A stretch of 64,000 nucleotides of DNA from Scytonematopsis contorta HA4267-MV1. GTDB taxonomy: Bacteria; Cyanobacteriota; Cyanobacteriia; Cyanobacteriales; Nostocaceae. Positions 34,538-42,752 of this stretch are shown in pieces (the first letter of the stretch is position 1; every line of letters starts with the position of its first letter). The stretch is from contig JAHHIC010000086.1 in NCBI GenBank assembly GCA_019359035.1, forward strand, positions 1 to 64,000, read 5' to 3'. The position numbers were made by a program, and so were the translations under genes. The notes under the pieces were generated by a model, which searched no databases, had not been told where the DNA came from, and saw only the letters and a list, made by a program, of their open reading frames with translations.

Positions 34538-34981
34538 ATGCCAAAGAATGGGATGGGTTATGATAAGTGGTGGCATTTTGGAAACGCACTCTGGATTATA
34601 TTTGGACTAACCTGGAGGACAGGATTAGGTTTGTTTGGATTTGTAGTGTATGCAAGCTTAGGATATAAATACGACTGGCCTTTCTATATGCCTATTGCTA
34701 TTCTCTGTGGTTTTGCACCGTGGGGTTGGAAAGTCAAAGGTATGCTCGCAGAAGAAGCATCCGATAGATTTGCACGTAAAATGGAACAAGCTGCAAGAGA
34801 AGGTAATTTTTATTTTCATCAAAAGATAGAAATTAGGCAAACCCCACGGATAGCAATCTTTATAGTAGATGTGTTTGATAAAATCATATGGTCTGGAATT
34901 TTAGGGATAGTTTTGGGATGGAAGGCTGTGTATCGAGAAGTAGCTCAGCTAATATACGACATCCAAAACCTTTTCGCTTGA
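34538..34981 (+). CDS. Hypothetical membrane protein
   Basis: A 147-residue protein with about three hydrophobic segments: FGNALWIIFGLTW..., LGLFGFVVYASLGY/WPFYMPIAILCGFAPW, and IIWSGILGIVLGW. A charged loop (EEASDRFARKMEQAAREGN) separates them. AAAGGA lies about 10 nt upstream of the ATG. Inner-membrane location inferred. No family recognised; plasmid neighbours include other small orphan genes. Confidence 0.6.
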   Translation: MPKNGMGYDKWWHFGNALWIIFGLTWRTGLGLFGFVVYASLGYKYDWPFYMPIAILCGFAPWGWKVKGMLAEEASDRFARKMEQAAREGNFYFHQKIEIRQTPRIAIFIVDVFDKIIWSGILGIVLGWKAVYREVAQLIYDIQNLFA

Positions 34982-35068
34982 ATATGAACTAGTTATCTAG
35001 TTTTATATTTTTGGAATTACTATGTACGCTAACGCGCAGTTTCTTTGAAATTTCTTTACATTAATATC

Positions 35069-35449
35069 ATGGAAACTGCAATTAATTTAATTGATACTTT
35101 CTTGTATTTCTGTATCTGGGGGTTTAGCTATCTCTTGATAACAACATTTCTTGTCGAACTGCAAGAAGAATTCAAAAAACATTTAGAAATCTCCTCAACT
35201 GTCATTTGTATAGAACAAATTTATTTTCCCCAGCCAGTGCAATTAACAAAAGAACTCAGCCAACCACAACCTGTGACCCAATATAGAAAATATAGAAGCA
35301 AAACGCGCACTACAGAACTAAGGCATTTATGTGATGTTAAAGGTATTGATTGGTATTATACAAGCATCAACCCAGAAACAGTACGCAAACGACACATGAC
35401 CGTGGAAGAGATGGAAAGAGCTATCCAACTAAATAATAGTTCCACTTAA
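35069..35449 (+). CDS. Hypothetical protein with N-terminal membrane anchor
   Basis: A 126-residue protein from ATG 35069 (an in-frame TTG at 35045 is less likely). One membrane segment (LIDTFLYFCIWGFSYLLITTFLV), then a cytoplasmic basic part ending RTTELRHLCDVKGIDWYYTSINPETVRKRHMTVEEMERAI, which resembles a small helical DNA- or protein-binding module. No family recognised. Confidence 0.5.
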   Translation: METAINLIDTFLYFCIWGFSYLLITTFLVELQEEFKKHLEISSTVICIEQIYFPQPVQLTKELSQPQPVTQYRKYRSKTRTTELRHLCDVKGIDWYYTSINPETVRKRHMTVEEMERAIQLNNSST

Positions 35450-35724
35450 CCTTTGGCTGCATCAATAAATTTGTACCGGATTTATTCTATCTTGAATACG
35501 ATTGAAAACTTTGGATATTTAAATTGCTACTTAACACAAAAATTATCGCTAATTCACAATTACATATATGTACTAAAAAGAAAATTTAGTACAATTAGAA
35601 AATCAGTTCCAACTCAATTCAGTATAGCTATTTTCTCTGAAGCTGAGATTGCAATATTGGCTGATACTATCATCTCATCTATTCAAGGTAGGTTTATCTG
35701 CCTTTTTTATTTTGAAGGAGTATT

Positions 35725-36012
35725 ATGAATTACGATTTGACGATGGATGAATTAAAAGGTGTTGTTACAACTCTAAAAACAGGAAGATTTCCCTCAAAAG
35801 AGCTTTTTAGTAAAGAAGTCAAATGTGGAATCACTTTTGAAGAATTGGATTCAGTATTTAATATAAACGAAGATGATATGGATATTCGTATAAATCAACT
35901 TCAGCAAGAACAGCCAGAAAAATTTGATGAGTTTTATGACAAACTCAAATCTTTCTGGTCTGTGGATGTAGAAGATATTGAAGCAAGAATCAAAGAACTA
36001 AATCTTGCATAA
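35725..36012 (+). CDS. Small acidic hypothetical protein
   Basis: A 95-residue acidic helical protein (MNYDLTMDELKGVVTTLKTGRFP..., DIRINQLQQEQPEKFDEFYDKLK). AAGGAG lies 7 nt before the ATG, a good ribosome-binding site. A bidirectional terminator follows at 36021. No family recognised. The 275 bases upstream (35450-35724) show no convincing gene. Confidence 0.65.
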   Translation: MNYDLTMDELKGVVTTLKTGRFPSKELFSKEVKCGITFEELDSVFNINEDDMDIRINQLQQEQPEKFDEFYDKLKSFWSVDVEDIEARIKELNLA

Positions 36013-36020
36013 TAGAATAA

Positions 36021-36042
36021 GGGTGTTATCCTCATAACACCC
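36021..36042. terminator. Bidirectional terminator between convergent genes
   Basis: GGGTGTTAT-CCTC-ATAACACCC, a perfect 9-bp stem with four-base loop, between the plus gene ending 36012 and the minus gene ending 36109. A second 10-bp inverted repeat (AATATACTGT/ACAGTATATT, 36062-36094) follows. Confidence 0.8.
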
Positions 36043-36108
36043 AAAATTAATTTAACAAATAAATATACTGTAATCTAGGTAATCACAGTATATTGTAAAA
36101 GCTCACGA

Positions 36109-36414
36109 TTAGAAATCTGAAAGAGCTTGAATTAAACTTTCTGCTTCTCCTTGATTAATACCTGATAAAATTTCTACAGCCTTGTTTAAATTTATTTGGT
36201 ATTCTTCCGAATAACCAAGCATTGTATCTTCCAAAGCATTAGCTAAAGTATATTCACCTAAATTAGCAACTTCAAGATGAAATAACCAATAAGCTAAAGT
36301 TGCCCTGAGTGCCAATTTATCAGCTAAAGTCAATTTTTCAAACGTTACTCCAAAACACTCAACAAGTTCCTCTATCTGCTGAGTCTGAACGTAATAAGTA
36401 ATACATTTGCTCAT
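36109..36414 (-). CDS. Hypothetical protein (101 aa)
   Basis: A 101-residue helical, acidic protein (MSKCITYYVQTQQIEELVECFGVTFEKLTLADKLALRATLAYWLFHLEV..., ending AESLIQALSDF). No catalytic motif or membrane segment. It lies 13 nt downstream of the nuclease-like gene at 36428 on the same strand, so the two likely form an operon and it could be its partner or immunity-type protein. No family recognised. Confidence 0.6.
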   Translation of the reverse strand: MSKCITYYVQTQQIEELVECFGVTFEKLTLADKLALRATLAYWLFHLEVANLGEYTLANALEDTMLGYSEEYQINLNKAVEILSGINQGEAESLIQALSDF

Positions 36415-36427
36415 TTTAATTACTTCT

Positions 36428-37006
36428 CTAATTTTTTCTTTGAGCTAAGTACCCTTGACGGTAATCAGCCTTTTTTAACTTGGAAGCCTGACGTGTGCCC
36501 CACTGTCTCATTGGAGTAACTTTCCCTACATCAGCCAGCTTCTGACGGTAAGTGTCGTTACCAGTAATTTTTGCGATCGCCCCAGCGATAAACCTCGCGC
36601 AGCGTTCTGGCTGTGAGGAGACCTGTTCTTCTGCAAACCTGATGACAAGCCAGTTAGCATCAACAAAACATTTATTTCGGTAGTCATCCTCTCCAATGCA
36701 GTGGGTTGGTTTTCCAGTAGCAAACGAAATAGGTTCGTCCACTTCCAAGTCAATATGTAAACCAGTAGTTGGTTCAATAATCAGGAAATCAGCCGTGTAG
36801 TGCAAATCATGTCCTGGTGGTAACATCTTTTGCTGGGGGAAAATAATGTCACCAAAATAATGCTTAAGAACATTTTCCAGCAATCCCTCACTTGCACCAA
36901 CCGGAGCATCACCCGTTCCCGAAGGTAAAATCAAAGGGGTAAATTTTTTCTGCTTAACTAAATCTGGGATACAAACAATTGGAAATTCAGGTGTCGTTTT
37001 TGCCAT
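36428..37006 (-). CDS. Putative PD-(D/E)xK nuclease-like protein
   Basis: A 192-residue protein; the ATG at 37006 (MAKTTPEFPIVCIPDL) is preferred over one at 37117 that adds an unrelated leader. The central part reads LHYTADFLIIEPTTGLHIDLEVDE, then DDYRNKCFVDANWLVIRFAEEQV. An Asp on one strand, E-x-D on the next, and a late R...GW-VIRF-like strand are the pattern of Vsr/DUF559-type PD-(D/E)xK endonucleases. The assignment is from pattern only. It is coupled to the 101-aa gene. A role in DNA restriction or repair is possible. Confidence 0.5.
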   Translation of the reverse strand: MAKTTPEFPIVCIPDLVKQKKFTPLILPSGTGDAPVGASEGLLENVLKHYFGDIIFPQQKMLPPGHDLHYTADFLIIEPTTGLHIDLEVDEPISFATGKPTHCIGEDDYRNKCFVDANWLVIRFAEEQVSSQPERCARFIAGAIAKITGNDTYRQKLADVGKVTPMRQWGTRQASKLKKADYRQGYLAQRKN

Positions 37007-37244
37007 AAACCAAATAATAAATTGAAAATTTATGAAGCATCGATAAAACTTCATAAATATATTTTCATTGAGAGAATAATAATAGCTATTGTATAAATAA
37101 GTTTGAGACAAAAGCAACTAACAAATTGTAAGATATTTAATTAATTTTTAGTTAGTTTTTGAGTGGAAAATATGATAATTTATTAATTACATATAAACAA
37201 AGGTACGGCTAAGATATGGAATTATCGTAGTTTTAAATAAAAAT

Positions 37245-38876
37245 ATGAAGTCAAGCCTAGAAGAGTTAGGGAACATCATCAAGAATAATCATCCGGTAAT
37301 CGCCTGTGAATCACCACTGCAAGAAAGAAGTAGATTATTAAGTTATATAGTGGGCTATTGCAACAATATAAACAAAAAAACTTATATTTGGAATTTAAAC
37401 TCAGAGAGCATAAAAGAAATACAAATAAGAGACGGGAAAGTAACGCTACAAGAGTTTCACGCGTACCAGCAGCCACCCAAGAATAATAAAGAAGATTATT
37501 TTAAAGTATTGGACTTTTGGAAAGATTATGATGGAGAGGGGGTAATAATAGCAGAAAATATTTATCCCTGGATAAAGCCTGGGGAAACAGTTGATACAGA
37601 GTTTTTCTTAGTATCTGAGTGGATAAAATCCTGTTTAATTAATATCAACCAACAAAATGAAGGTAGCCATAAAAGCTTGTTACTACTAGGAGCAAATGCC
37701 GAAATCACAAGCGAAATCGCAGCAGAAATTCCTCTGTGGACGCAAGAACTACCAGAAACGCAAGAAATAATCGATAGCCTTAAGTTAGAAGCTAATTTAC
37801 CAGATTCCTACCAGGAAGCAGACTTTTTGGAAATCGCGAAAAGCGGTTGTGGTCTGTATATATCAGACATACTAAAATTACTACACAATGTGAGTAAAAC
37901 CGTAGACATCTTGGACTCTAATAATATAGCGAGTACACTTATAAAACAAAAAATCCAATTGCTCAATAGGCTATATGACATTGAATTTCTGCCTCCACCT
38001 AAAGTAGAATTGGGAGGCTTAGAACTGATGCAAGAGTCATTCAAAAAGTTTAAGCGATTGCTCAGTCCCCGTGCTAAACAATACAACTTGCGCGTACCTA
38101 AGGGGATTATGCTTGTGGGACCACCGGGGACGGGTAAATCCCACTCCGCAAAAGCTTGTTCTCAGAATATGGGAATTCCCCTGATTATGGTGGACTGGGG
38201 TAATTTTCGCAGCTTCGGTAACCAAGCAGAAAGAAAACTCAAACAATTATTACGCTTGGCAGACAGGTTAAATCAAGTAATTGTTTATTTTGACGACTTT
38301 GATAAAGGTTTTGCTGGGGATGACGACCTCGCTAAAAGGCTAGCTGGTCAGCTATTAACCTGGATGCAAGAACGCACGTCAGATGTATTGGTTATCGCGT
38401 CAGTTAACCGCATGGAATGGTTACCCCCAGAATTAACCCGTGCTGGACGGTTTGACTACATATATAAAGTAGACCTTCCCAACAACGGAGAACGACACAC
38501 TATATTTAAACTAAATGCTGCAAGATTTGATAAGCGCTTTCGTAATGGCGACCCCTGGACTGAAGATGAATGGCGCCGAATTCTTAAAGCTACAAACAGA
38601 TGTGTGGGTGCAGAAATCCAAACAATTGTCGAACGTGCAGCTAGCGCACTGTTTTGCGAACAAGTTAAAGAAGACATTTACACTAAAGAAGAATTACCAA
38701 TACTAGAATTAACCGTAGAAGCGCTACTAGAAGAACGTCGTCAAATTAATCCGCTTGCTATTCGTGAGGCTGACAGGGTTGAAAGTATGAGAAATAAAGC
38801 TGACCAACAGGGACTTCCATCTAGCCCAACCGATTCTTCCAAATTTGCTATAGGTAATATTGATATTTTTGGTTAA
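37245..38876 (+). CDS. AAA ATPase, Ycf46/FtsH-like
   Basis: A 543-residue ATPase. Residues 1-250 are a Ycf46-type N-terminal region (ESPLQERSRLLSYIVGYC...) that resembles a degenerate P-loop domain. The AAA module has Walker A GPPGTGKS (292-299), Walker B VIVYFDDFDKGF (346-355, with Asp-Asp in place of the usual Asp-Glu), sensor-1 N388 (ASVNRMEWLPPEL) and arginine fingers R399/R402 (TRAGRFD). Ycf46 proteins are widespread in cyanobacteria and implicated in CO2/photosynthesis regulation; this plasmid copy may have another role. It lies 3 nt upstream of the DUF192 gene, so they are co-transcribed. Confidence 0.85.
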   Translation: MKSSLEELGNIIKNNHPVIACESPLQERSRLLSYIVGYCNNINKKTYIWNLNSESIKEIQIRDGKVTLQEFHAYQQPPKNNKEDYFKVLDFWKDYDGEGVIIAENIYPWIKPGETVDTEFFLVSEWIKSCLININQQNEGSHKSLLLLGANAEITSEIAAEIPLWTQELPETQEIIDSLKLEANLPDSYQEADFLEIAKSGCGLYISDILKLLHNVSKTVDILDSNNIASTLIKQKIQLLNRLYDIEFLPPPKVELGGLELMQESFKKFKRLLSPRAKQYNLRVPKGIMLVGPPGTGKSHSAKACSQNMGIPLIMVDWGNFRSFGNQAERKLKQLLRLADRLNQVIVYFDDFDKGFAGDDDLAKRLAGQLLTWMQERTSDVLVIASVNRMEWLPPELTRAGRFDYIYKVDLPNNGERHTIFKLNAARFDKRFRNGDPWTEDEWRRILKATNRCVGAEIQTIVERAASALFCEQVKEDIYTKEELPILELTVEALLEERRQINPLAIREADRVESMRNKADQQGLPSSPTDSSKFAIGNIDIFG

Positions 38877-38879
38877 ATT

Positions 38880-39410
38880 ATGCAAATAGTAAATCAAACA
38901 GAAAATTCACAAAAAACTAAAAAAGAAAAGCTTCCCCTATGGATAAAAGTTTTCAATATTGTGGGACCTATCGCTGGTATTGCACTTAGCACAATGCCAT
39001 TTACTTTAAACTACTTAAATCGGCAACCTCAATATCTTCCCATTGCAGCAAGTTTTAGTAGCGATAATAAAACAATCAAACTAGAAGTTGCAGACGAACC
39101 ACAAGAATATTCCCATGGGCTAAAGTTCCGCAAATCAATACCCAAAAACCAAGGAATGCTGTTTATACTCAAAAAGCCTGAACAAGTCAAACTTTGGATG
39201 AAGGATACTTATGTTCCTTTAGATATGATATTTCTCCAAGATGGGGTTATCAAAACTATAGTTGAATCTGCTCCTCCTTGTAAAACTAAAACTTGTCCTA
39301 AATACGATTCGGTATATCCAATCAACCAAGTTATAGAATTACCCGCTGGTAGTGTAAAAAGTTTGGAACTTAAACCTGGTAAGAAGATTGAGTTAATGAA
39401 CATAAAATGA
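38880..39410 (+). CDS. DUF192 protein with membrane anchor
   Basis: A 176-residue protein. N-terminal basic region and one membrane segment (VFNIVGPIAGIALSTMPFTL), then a DUF192 domain: KLEVADEPQEYSHGLKFRKSIPKNQGMLFIL, VKLWMKDTYVPLDMIFLQDG and IELPAGSVKSLELKPGKKI, the conserved W-M-K-(N/D)-T and pro-L-D-M-hydrophobic motifs. DUF192 proteins face the periplasm and have unknown function. The start follows the AAA ATPase stop by 3 nt. Confidence 0.85.
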   Translation: MQIVNQTENSQKTKKEKLPLWIKVFNIVGPIAGIALSTMPFTLNYLNRQPQYLPIAASFSSDNKTIKLEVADEPQEYSHGLKFRKSIPKNQGMLFILKKPEQVKLWMKDTYVPLDMIFLQDGVIKTIVESAPPCKTKTCPKYDSVYPINQVIELPAGSVKSLELKPGKKIELMNIK

Positions 39411-39421
39411 GTAAAGTTTTA

Positions 39422-39898
39422 TTATACCCAAACACTTGCTTCAACCACCTCCCACTCACTATCCGTCAATAATTCTTCTAATCTGGTGCGGTCACAATTT
39501 TTTACAGCAGCAGAAACATAGTTTTCGATACTAATACAAGGTCTGTAATCGTTTAGGAAAATCATTTGCTTGAGCTTTCCGACTACAGCGTCAATGGGGG
39601 GATACTCTTTGTCTCTGAGCTTGGGCTGACTGTAATCATTGTCCGCATCGTTAGTTTTATTTGAGTCAGTGGCTACCAAATCTTCTTCTGAATTGGGTTT
39701 CACCACATTGCCAGCGTTGGCATTGTCGCTACTGTCCGCAGTACTGTCCGCATTATCAAAATCAATCAAATCGCTTATGGTTATTAGAACTTGGCGATTA
39801 GTGTCCGCAGTGTCCGCAGTTTTTGCAATGGTTGACACAGTAGTAAGTTCTTGTGCTAATTCACTAGCTTTAGTTTCATTTAAAGATGGTGTAGACAA
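39422..39898 (-). CDS. Thr/Asp-rich protein or C-terminal remnant
   Basis: A 158-codon frame starting at TTG 39898. A low-complexity stretch (TADTADTNR, DNADSTADSSDNANAG) encoded by TGTCCGCA-type repeats is followed by a short ordered end (YPPIDAVVGKLKQMIFLND..., LLTDSEWEVVEASVWV). The same frame stays open upstream to about 40040 (LPANNNPLPALSALSTP) without a start codon. This resembles the repetitive tail of large cyanobacterial plasmid replication proteins (CyRepA1/DUF3854 type) as I recall them, so it may be a remnant; a frameshifted extension of the upstream gene is another option. Confidence 0.45.
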   Translation of the reverse strand: MSTPSLNETKASELAQELTTVSTIAKTADTADTNRQVLITISDLIDFDNADSTADSSDNANAGNVVKPNSEEDLVATDSNKTNDADNDYSQPKLRDKEYPPIDAVVGKLKQMIFLNDYRPCISIENYVSAAVKNCDRTRLEELLTDSEWEVVEASVWV

Positions 39899-40038
39899 TG
39901 CGGACAGTGCGGGAAGTGGATTATTATTTGCAGGTAATCCGCTATATACAACGGTTTCAACTTTTAGACTACTGTCCTCACTACTCTCCTTACAAAATTT
40001 TACAAAAAAATGGTTTTTTGCGCTTTTGTAGTTAGCAA

Positions 40039-40953
40039 CTACGCTACTAAAGTAATGTTTGGAACATTATAATGAAGCTCTATCGTTTCTATAACTTTCT
40101 TCTGAACCTCTGTTATATAAGGATTACACTGTTTACCAACAGATGTAAGAAAAGAATTGATTGTAAAATCTAGGTTGGGTAATTTATGTAATTTTTGCAA
40201 GCGCAAACATAAGTTTTGCATGAATTTACAATCATCATCAGTCATCTCCAAGGATTTGAGATTCTCAATTTTGGCGTTGTATTCACCATCCCAAGTTTCA
40301 ACGCTGCAAGAAAACTCGCCAACATTGGTTACAATTCCCCAACATCCGCTTTTCCCCTTTAATTCGGGGTTGCCCTTTGGAATGAAAATACATACTTCTC
40401 CGAGATGGTAAGGATTAGGCACTTTGGTTCTCTCTCTTATTGTGTCTACTACGTTTTTAACTATTTTACCTGAGGGAACCTTGTTACCAGCTTCTTCTAC
40501 AGCTTTTTGCCAGCATATAACTTGTTCTTCCGGTTCTAGCCTAGTTAAAGGACGAACTTGACCTTCAGCGGTGGGAAAAACCTCCACAAATTGTGGAACT
40601 TTTTGTAAATTCTCCACAACAGTCGCAGCATCAATCATTTGGTACGAGCGGGAATTATTATACCCAAATCTATCCTTACAATAACTCTCGAATGTCTTAT
40701 GAGTACTGCGATAGAGCCTTCTGTCGCGTATCTCTTTTAAAGCTTTTCCAGCTTCGTAAAAGCTTCTTTCTATAATGCGCTCTAGATGCTCGCGGTCGCG
40801 CTGTTCTTCATAAGAAAGTTCATTCTCACATTGAACCTCTGTTCTGGCAGACTGAGCTATTTCGCTCTTAGCATCAAGATTCTCCCAATCGTTGAGTTTA
40901 TTAGGAGTTGCGACTCGGCCTGCACCCTTGATATTGTTAAAGCTCTTATCCAT
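40039..40953 (-). CDS. Cyanobacterial plasmid DNA-binding protein (ParB/DUF3102-like)
   Basis: A 304-residue protein. Residues about 50-175 hold the diagnostic region (LERIIERSFYEAGKALKEIRDRRLYRSTHKTFESYCKDRFGYNNSRSY..., VRPLTRLEPEEQVICWQKAVEEA, VPSGKIVKNVVDTI), recognised from a family common on cyanobacterial plasmids and resembling the helical DNA-binding region of ParB-like or DUF3102 proteins. The C-terminal part has a beta segment (KSGCWGIVTNVGEFSCSVETWDGEY). Likely plasmid partition, copy control or replication regulation. It diverges from a ribbon-helix-helix gene 134 nt away. Confidence 0.75.
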   Translation of the reverse strand: MDKSFNNIKGAGRVATPNKLNDWENLDAKSEIAQSARTEVQCENELSYEEQRDREHLERIIERSFYEAGKALKEIRDRRLYRSTHKTFESYCKDRFGYNNSRSYQMIDAATVVENLQKVPQFVEVFPTAEGQVRPLTRLEPEEQVICWQKAVEEAGNKVPSGKIVKNVVDTIRERTKVPNPYHLGEVCIFIPKGNPELKGKSGCWGIVTNVGEFSCSVETWDGEYNAKIENLKSLEMTDDDCKFMQNLCLRLQKLHKLPNLDFTINSFLTSVGKQCNPYITEVQKKVIETIELHYNVPNITLVA

Positions 40954-41087
40954 TATTCTTCGGATAACTGTTATATAATTAATTTTATCTTATTAGCAGT
41001 GTACATCACTAAAAAGGACAATAAGTTTTGTAACTTATGCCTATATGAAGTCGAGGTATAATTAATTCATGTCTTTGAGGTTCTAAA

Positions 41088-41333
41088 ATGGCGAGAGTTG
41101 GGGGCAATCCAGACTTTGGGGTAAAATACCGTGCTAACTATGGCAGGTCTGAACCGCTTACCGCCCAAGTTAAGGCAGTAGTATATCCCTCGGTAAAAGA
41201 AAATTTAAAGCTGTTGGCAGATGAAGAAGGTTGTACAGTACCGGATTTAATCCGTGAAGCAATTGACCAGTACTTAGCTAACAAAAATAAATCAATTATC
41301 GGTAAAAATTTTGACACTCAAAAAGCTAGCTAA
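41088..41333 (+). CDS. Ribbon-helix-helix DNA-binding protein
   Basis: An 81-residue protein. After a short basic leader (MARVGGNPDFGVKYRANYG) it reads LTAQVKAVVYPSVKENLKLLADEEGCTVPDLIREAIDQYLANK: one beta strand and two helices, the MetJ/Arc/CopG fold. Such proteins repress plasmid replication, partition or toxin genes. It is transcribed divergently from the ParB/DUF3102-like gene, so it probably controls that intergenic promoter. Confidence 0.8.
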   Translation: MARVGGNPDFGVKYRANYGRSEPLTAQVKAVVYPSVKENLKLLADEEGCTVPDLIREAIDQYLANKNKSIIGKNFDTQKAS

Positions 41334-41876
41334 GTTTATATGTTTGTTTAATTATTGTTTGGATTAATATTATGACTGTATAGATTAATATCCACGATTT
41401 TATTATACAAGAAGTCGAACAAAAGTTAGGGTAGTTAGAAAATAAAGCACCATTGAATACTTTAGTCATAAACTTGTATATCCAGCAAGGAAGATTGAAG
41501 ATAACTTGTAGTAAATGGAAATAGCGTAATCAAAGATAGTGATTTTCAGGACTTTCTTGAAAATGATTATTTACCAAAGATTAAGCTTTATAATACTAAG
41601 CCTCACAGGATAATGTAAAAAATTAGAAAATTTTAAATCTTTCTAGTTATAATTAACGAAAAATGTGTAGTTACAGAAACTGGTTTTAAAAACTTTGATA
41701 ATTCTTATTTGCTTAAAGTAAAACAATAGTAAATTCAACTTTACACATAAATAATTAGGTTTATATTTGAATATAAACTAGTTTTTTAAATTAGTTGACT
41801 CTTGTTATAAATGCTTTAAAATAACATTGGGGACAAAAAATCCCCCTTTTACTTAAGTACAAAAGGAGGCTATTTA
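41334..41876. other. Non-coding A/T-rich stretch with leader structure at its end
   Basis: About 540 bases with no credible gene. The last 50 bases (41829-41869) can form two mutually exclusive stems: GGGGA/TCCCC around CAAAAAA, or CCCCCTTTT paired with AAAAGGAGG. The second stem would hide the ribosome-binding site of the next gene. Confidence 0.5.
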
Positions 41877-42074
41877 TTGAACAATAAAAATGGAAATGGT
41901 CATAAAGGTTTTTGGAACCCAGTAAAAGTTTTTATCCGAACTCTTTTCAAGCTTTGGGAGAAAGAGGATAAAATTTCTGGAGAAAATTACCTTGTAGACT
42001 CAGAAATTGTCAAAGCTGACATAGAAGATGTGGCAGACGAACCACATAACGAGTCAGGTAACGGCAAAAATTAA
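41877..42074 (+). CDS. Small hydrophilic protein with TTG start
   Basis: A 65-residue protein (MNNKNGNGHKGFWNPVKVFIRTLFKLWEKEDKISGENYLVDSE...). The start is TTG at 41877, supported by AAGGAGG ending 7 nt upstream. One amphipathic helix (VKVFIRTLFKLW) could touch a membrane or partner; the rest is acidic. It precedes the type IV secretion genes. Translation may be controlled by the leader stems described just upstream. No family recognised. Confidence 0.6.
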   Translation: MNNKNGNGHKGFWNPVKVFIRTLFKLWEKEDKISGENYLVDSEIVKADIEDVADEPHNESGNGKN

Positions 42075-42082
42075 CTAGAATG

Positions 42083-42112
42083 ATAGCTCTATTCCTTGCC
42101 CGAATAGGGCTA
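42083..42112 (+). terminator. Hairpin after small TTG-start gene
   Basis: TAGCTCTATTC and GAATAGGGCTA pair with one mismatch around a six-base loop, 8 nt after the stop. There is no strong U run, so termination strength is uncertain. Confidence 0.5.
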
Positions 42113-42146
42113 TCTACTTCCATCTCATATTATACATTTATTGATT

Positions 42147-42473
42147 ATGTTACATTTAAGCAGTATAATAGTACGTCCCGTTTACTACCGAATAGTTGAG
42201 CGTCGCGGTAATGGTTGGGCTTTTAAGGAAGGGGAACCATTTATAAATTGGCTTAATGCGCCAATACTTTCCCAAGAAGATTTATTTGCAGCTTTTGACA
42301 CATCAATGAAAAAAGTGGCAATTGAGCTATTTCGGGTTAACGATGGTAAGCAGGGGTATTATATCGCCAACATTCTAGATAAAAAATATTATTACTGCGG
42401 TACTGAATGGGAAGATGTAAAGATAAAGCTCAAAGAACTGGGCATAGGTAGGGAAGACTCTACCTCGGTTTAA
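42147..42473 (+). CDS. Hypothetical protein (108 aa)
   Basis: A 108-residue soluble protein from ATG 42147 (a TTG at 42141 is possible). Sequence: LSSIIVRPVYYRIVERRGNGWAFKEGEPFINWLNAP..., DGKQGYYIANILDKKYYYCGTEWEDVKIKL. Mixed alpha/beta, no motif recognised. A terminator follows at 42518 and separates it from the secretion cluster. Confidence 0.6.
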   Translation: MLHLSSIIVRPVYYRIVERRGNGWAFKEGEPFINWLNAPILSQEDLFAAFDTSMKKVAIELFRVNDGKQGYYIANILDKKYYYCGTEWEDVKIKLKELGIGREDSTSV

Positions 42474-42517
42474 AGCGAAAGATAAATTGGACAACCCCTA
42501 ATTTTGGTACTTTTTAT

Positions 42518-42541
42518 CCTTGGTTAATCACCAGGGTTTTT
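42518..42541 (+). terminator. Intrinsic terminator upstream of pilin gene
   Basis: CCTTGGT-TAATC-ACCAGGG (6 of 7 pairs) followed by T5 from 42537. Ends the 42147 transcript before the type IV secretion operon. Confidence 0.75.
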
Positions 42542-42752
42542 AAACGTTAAAAAATCCTCTTCTATAAAATAACTGTCAAATTTATAAAAAAAATACCCAT
42601 AATTTTAAGAGTAAGTTATGAAAAAATGTTAGATGCTTTTACGGATATTCCTCCCATAAAATAAATTCATTCGCAACAGATGAGTCACAGGGTATTCCTT
42701 AGCATCCACAAAAAGCATTTCTTTAATTTCATCAAACTTACTCGTACTTTGC

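Noticed and set aside
35453-35728. 91-codon plus frame from TTG
   Set aside because: No ribosome-binding site, atypical composition, and it overlaps the start of the well-supported gene at 35725.
39639-40031. 130-codon plus frame antisense to the Thr/Asp-rich frame
   Set aside because: Ser/Val-rich composition is the mirror of the repetitive antisense sequence; a shadow.
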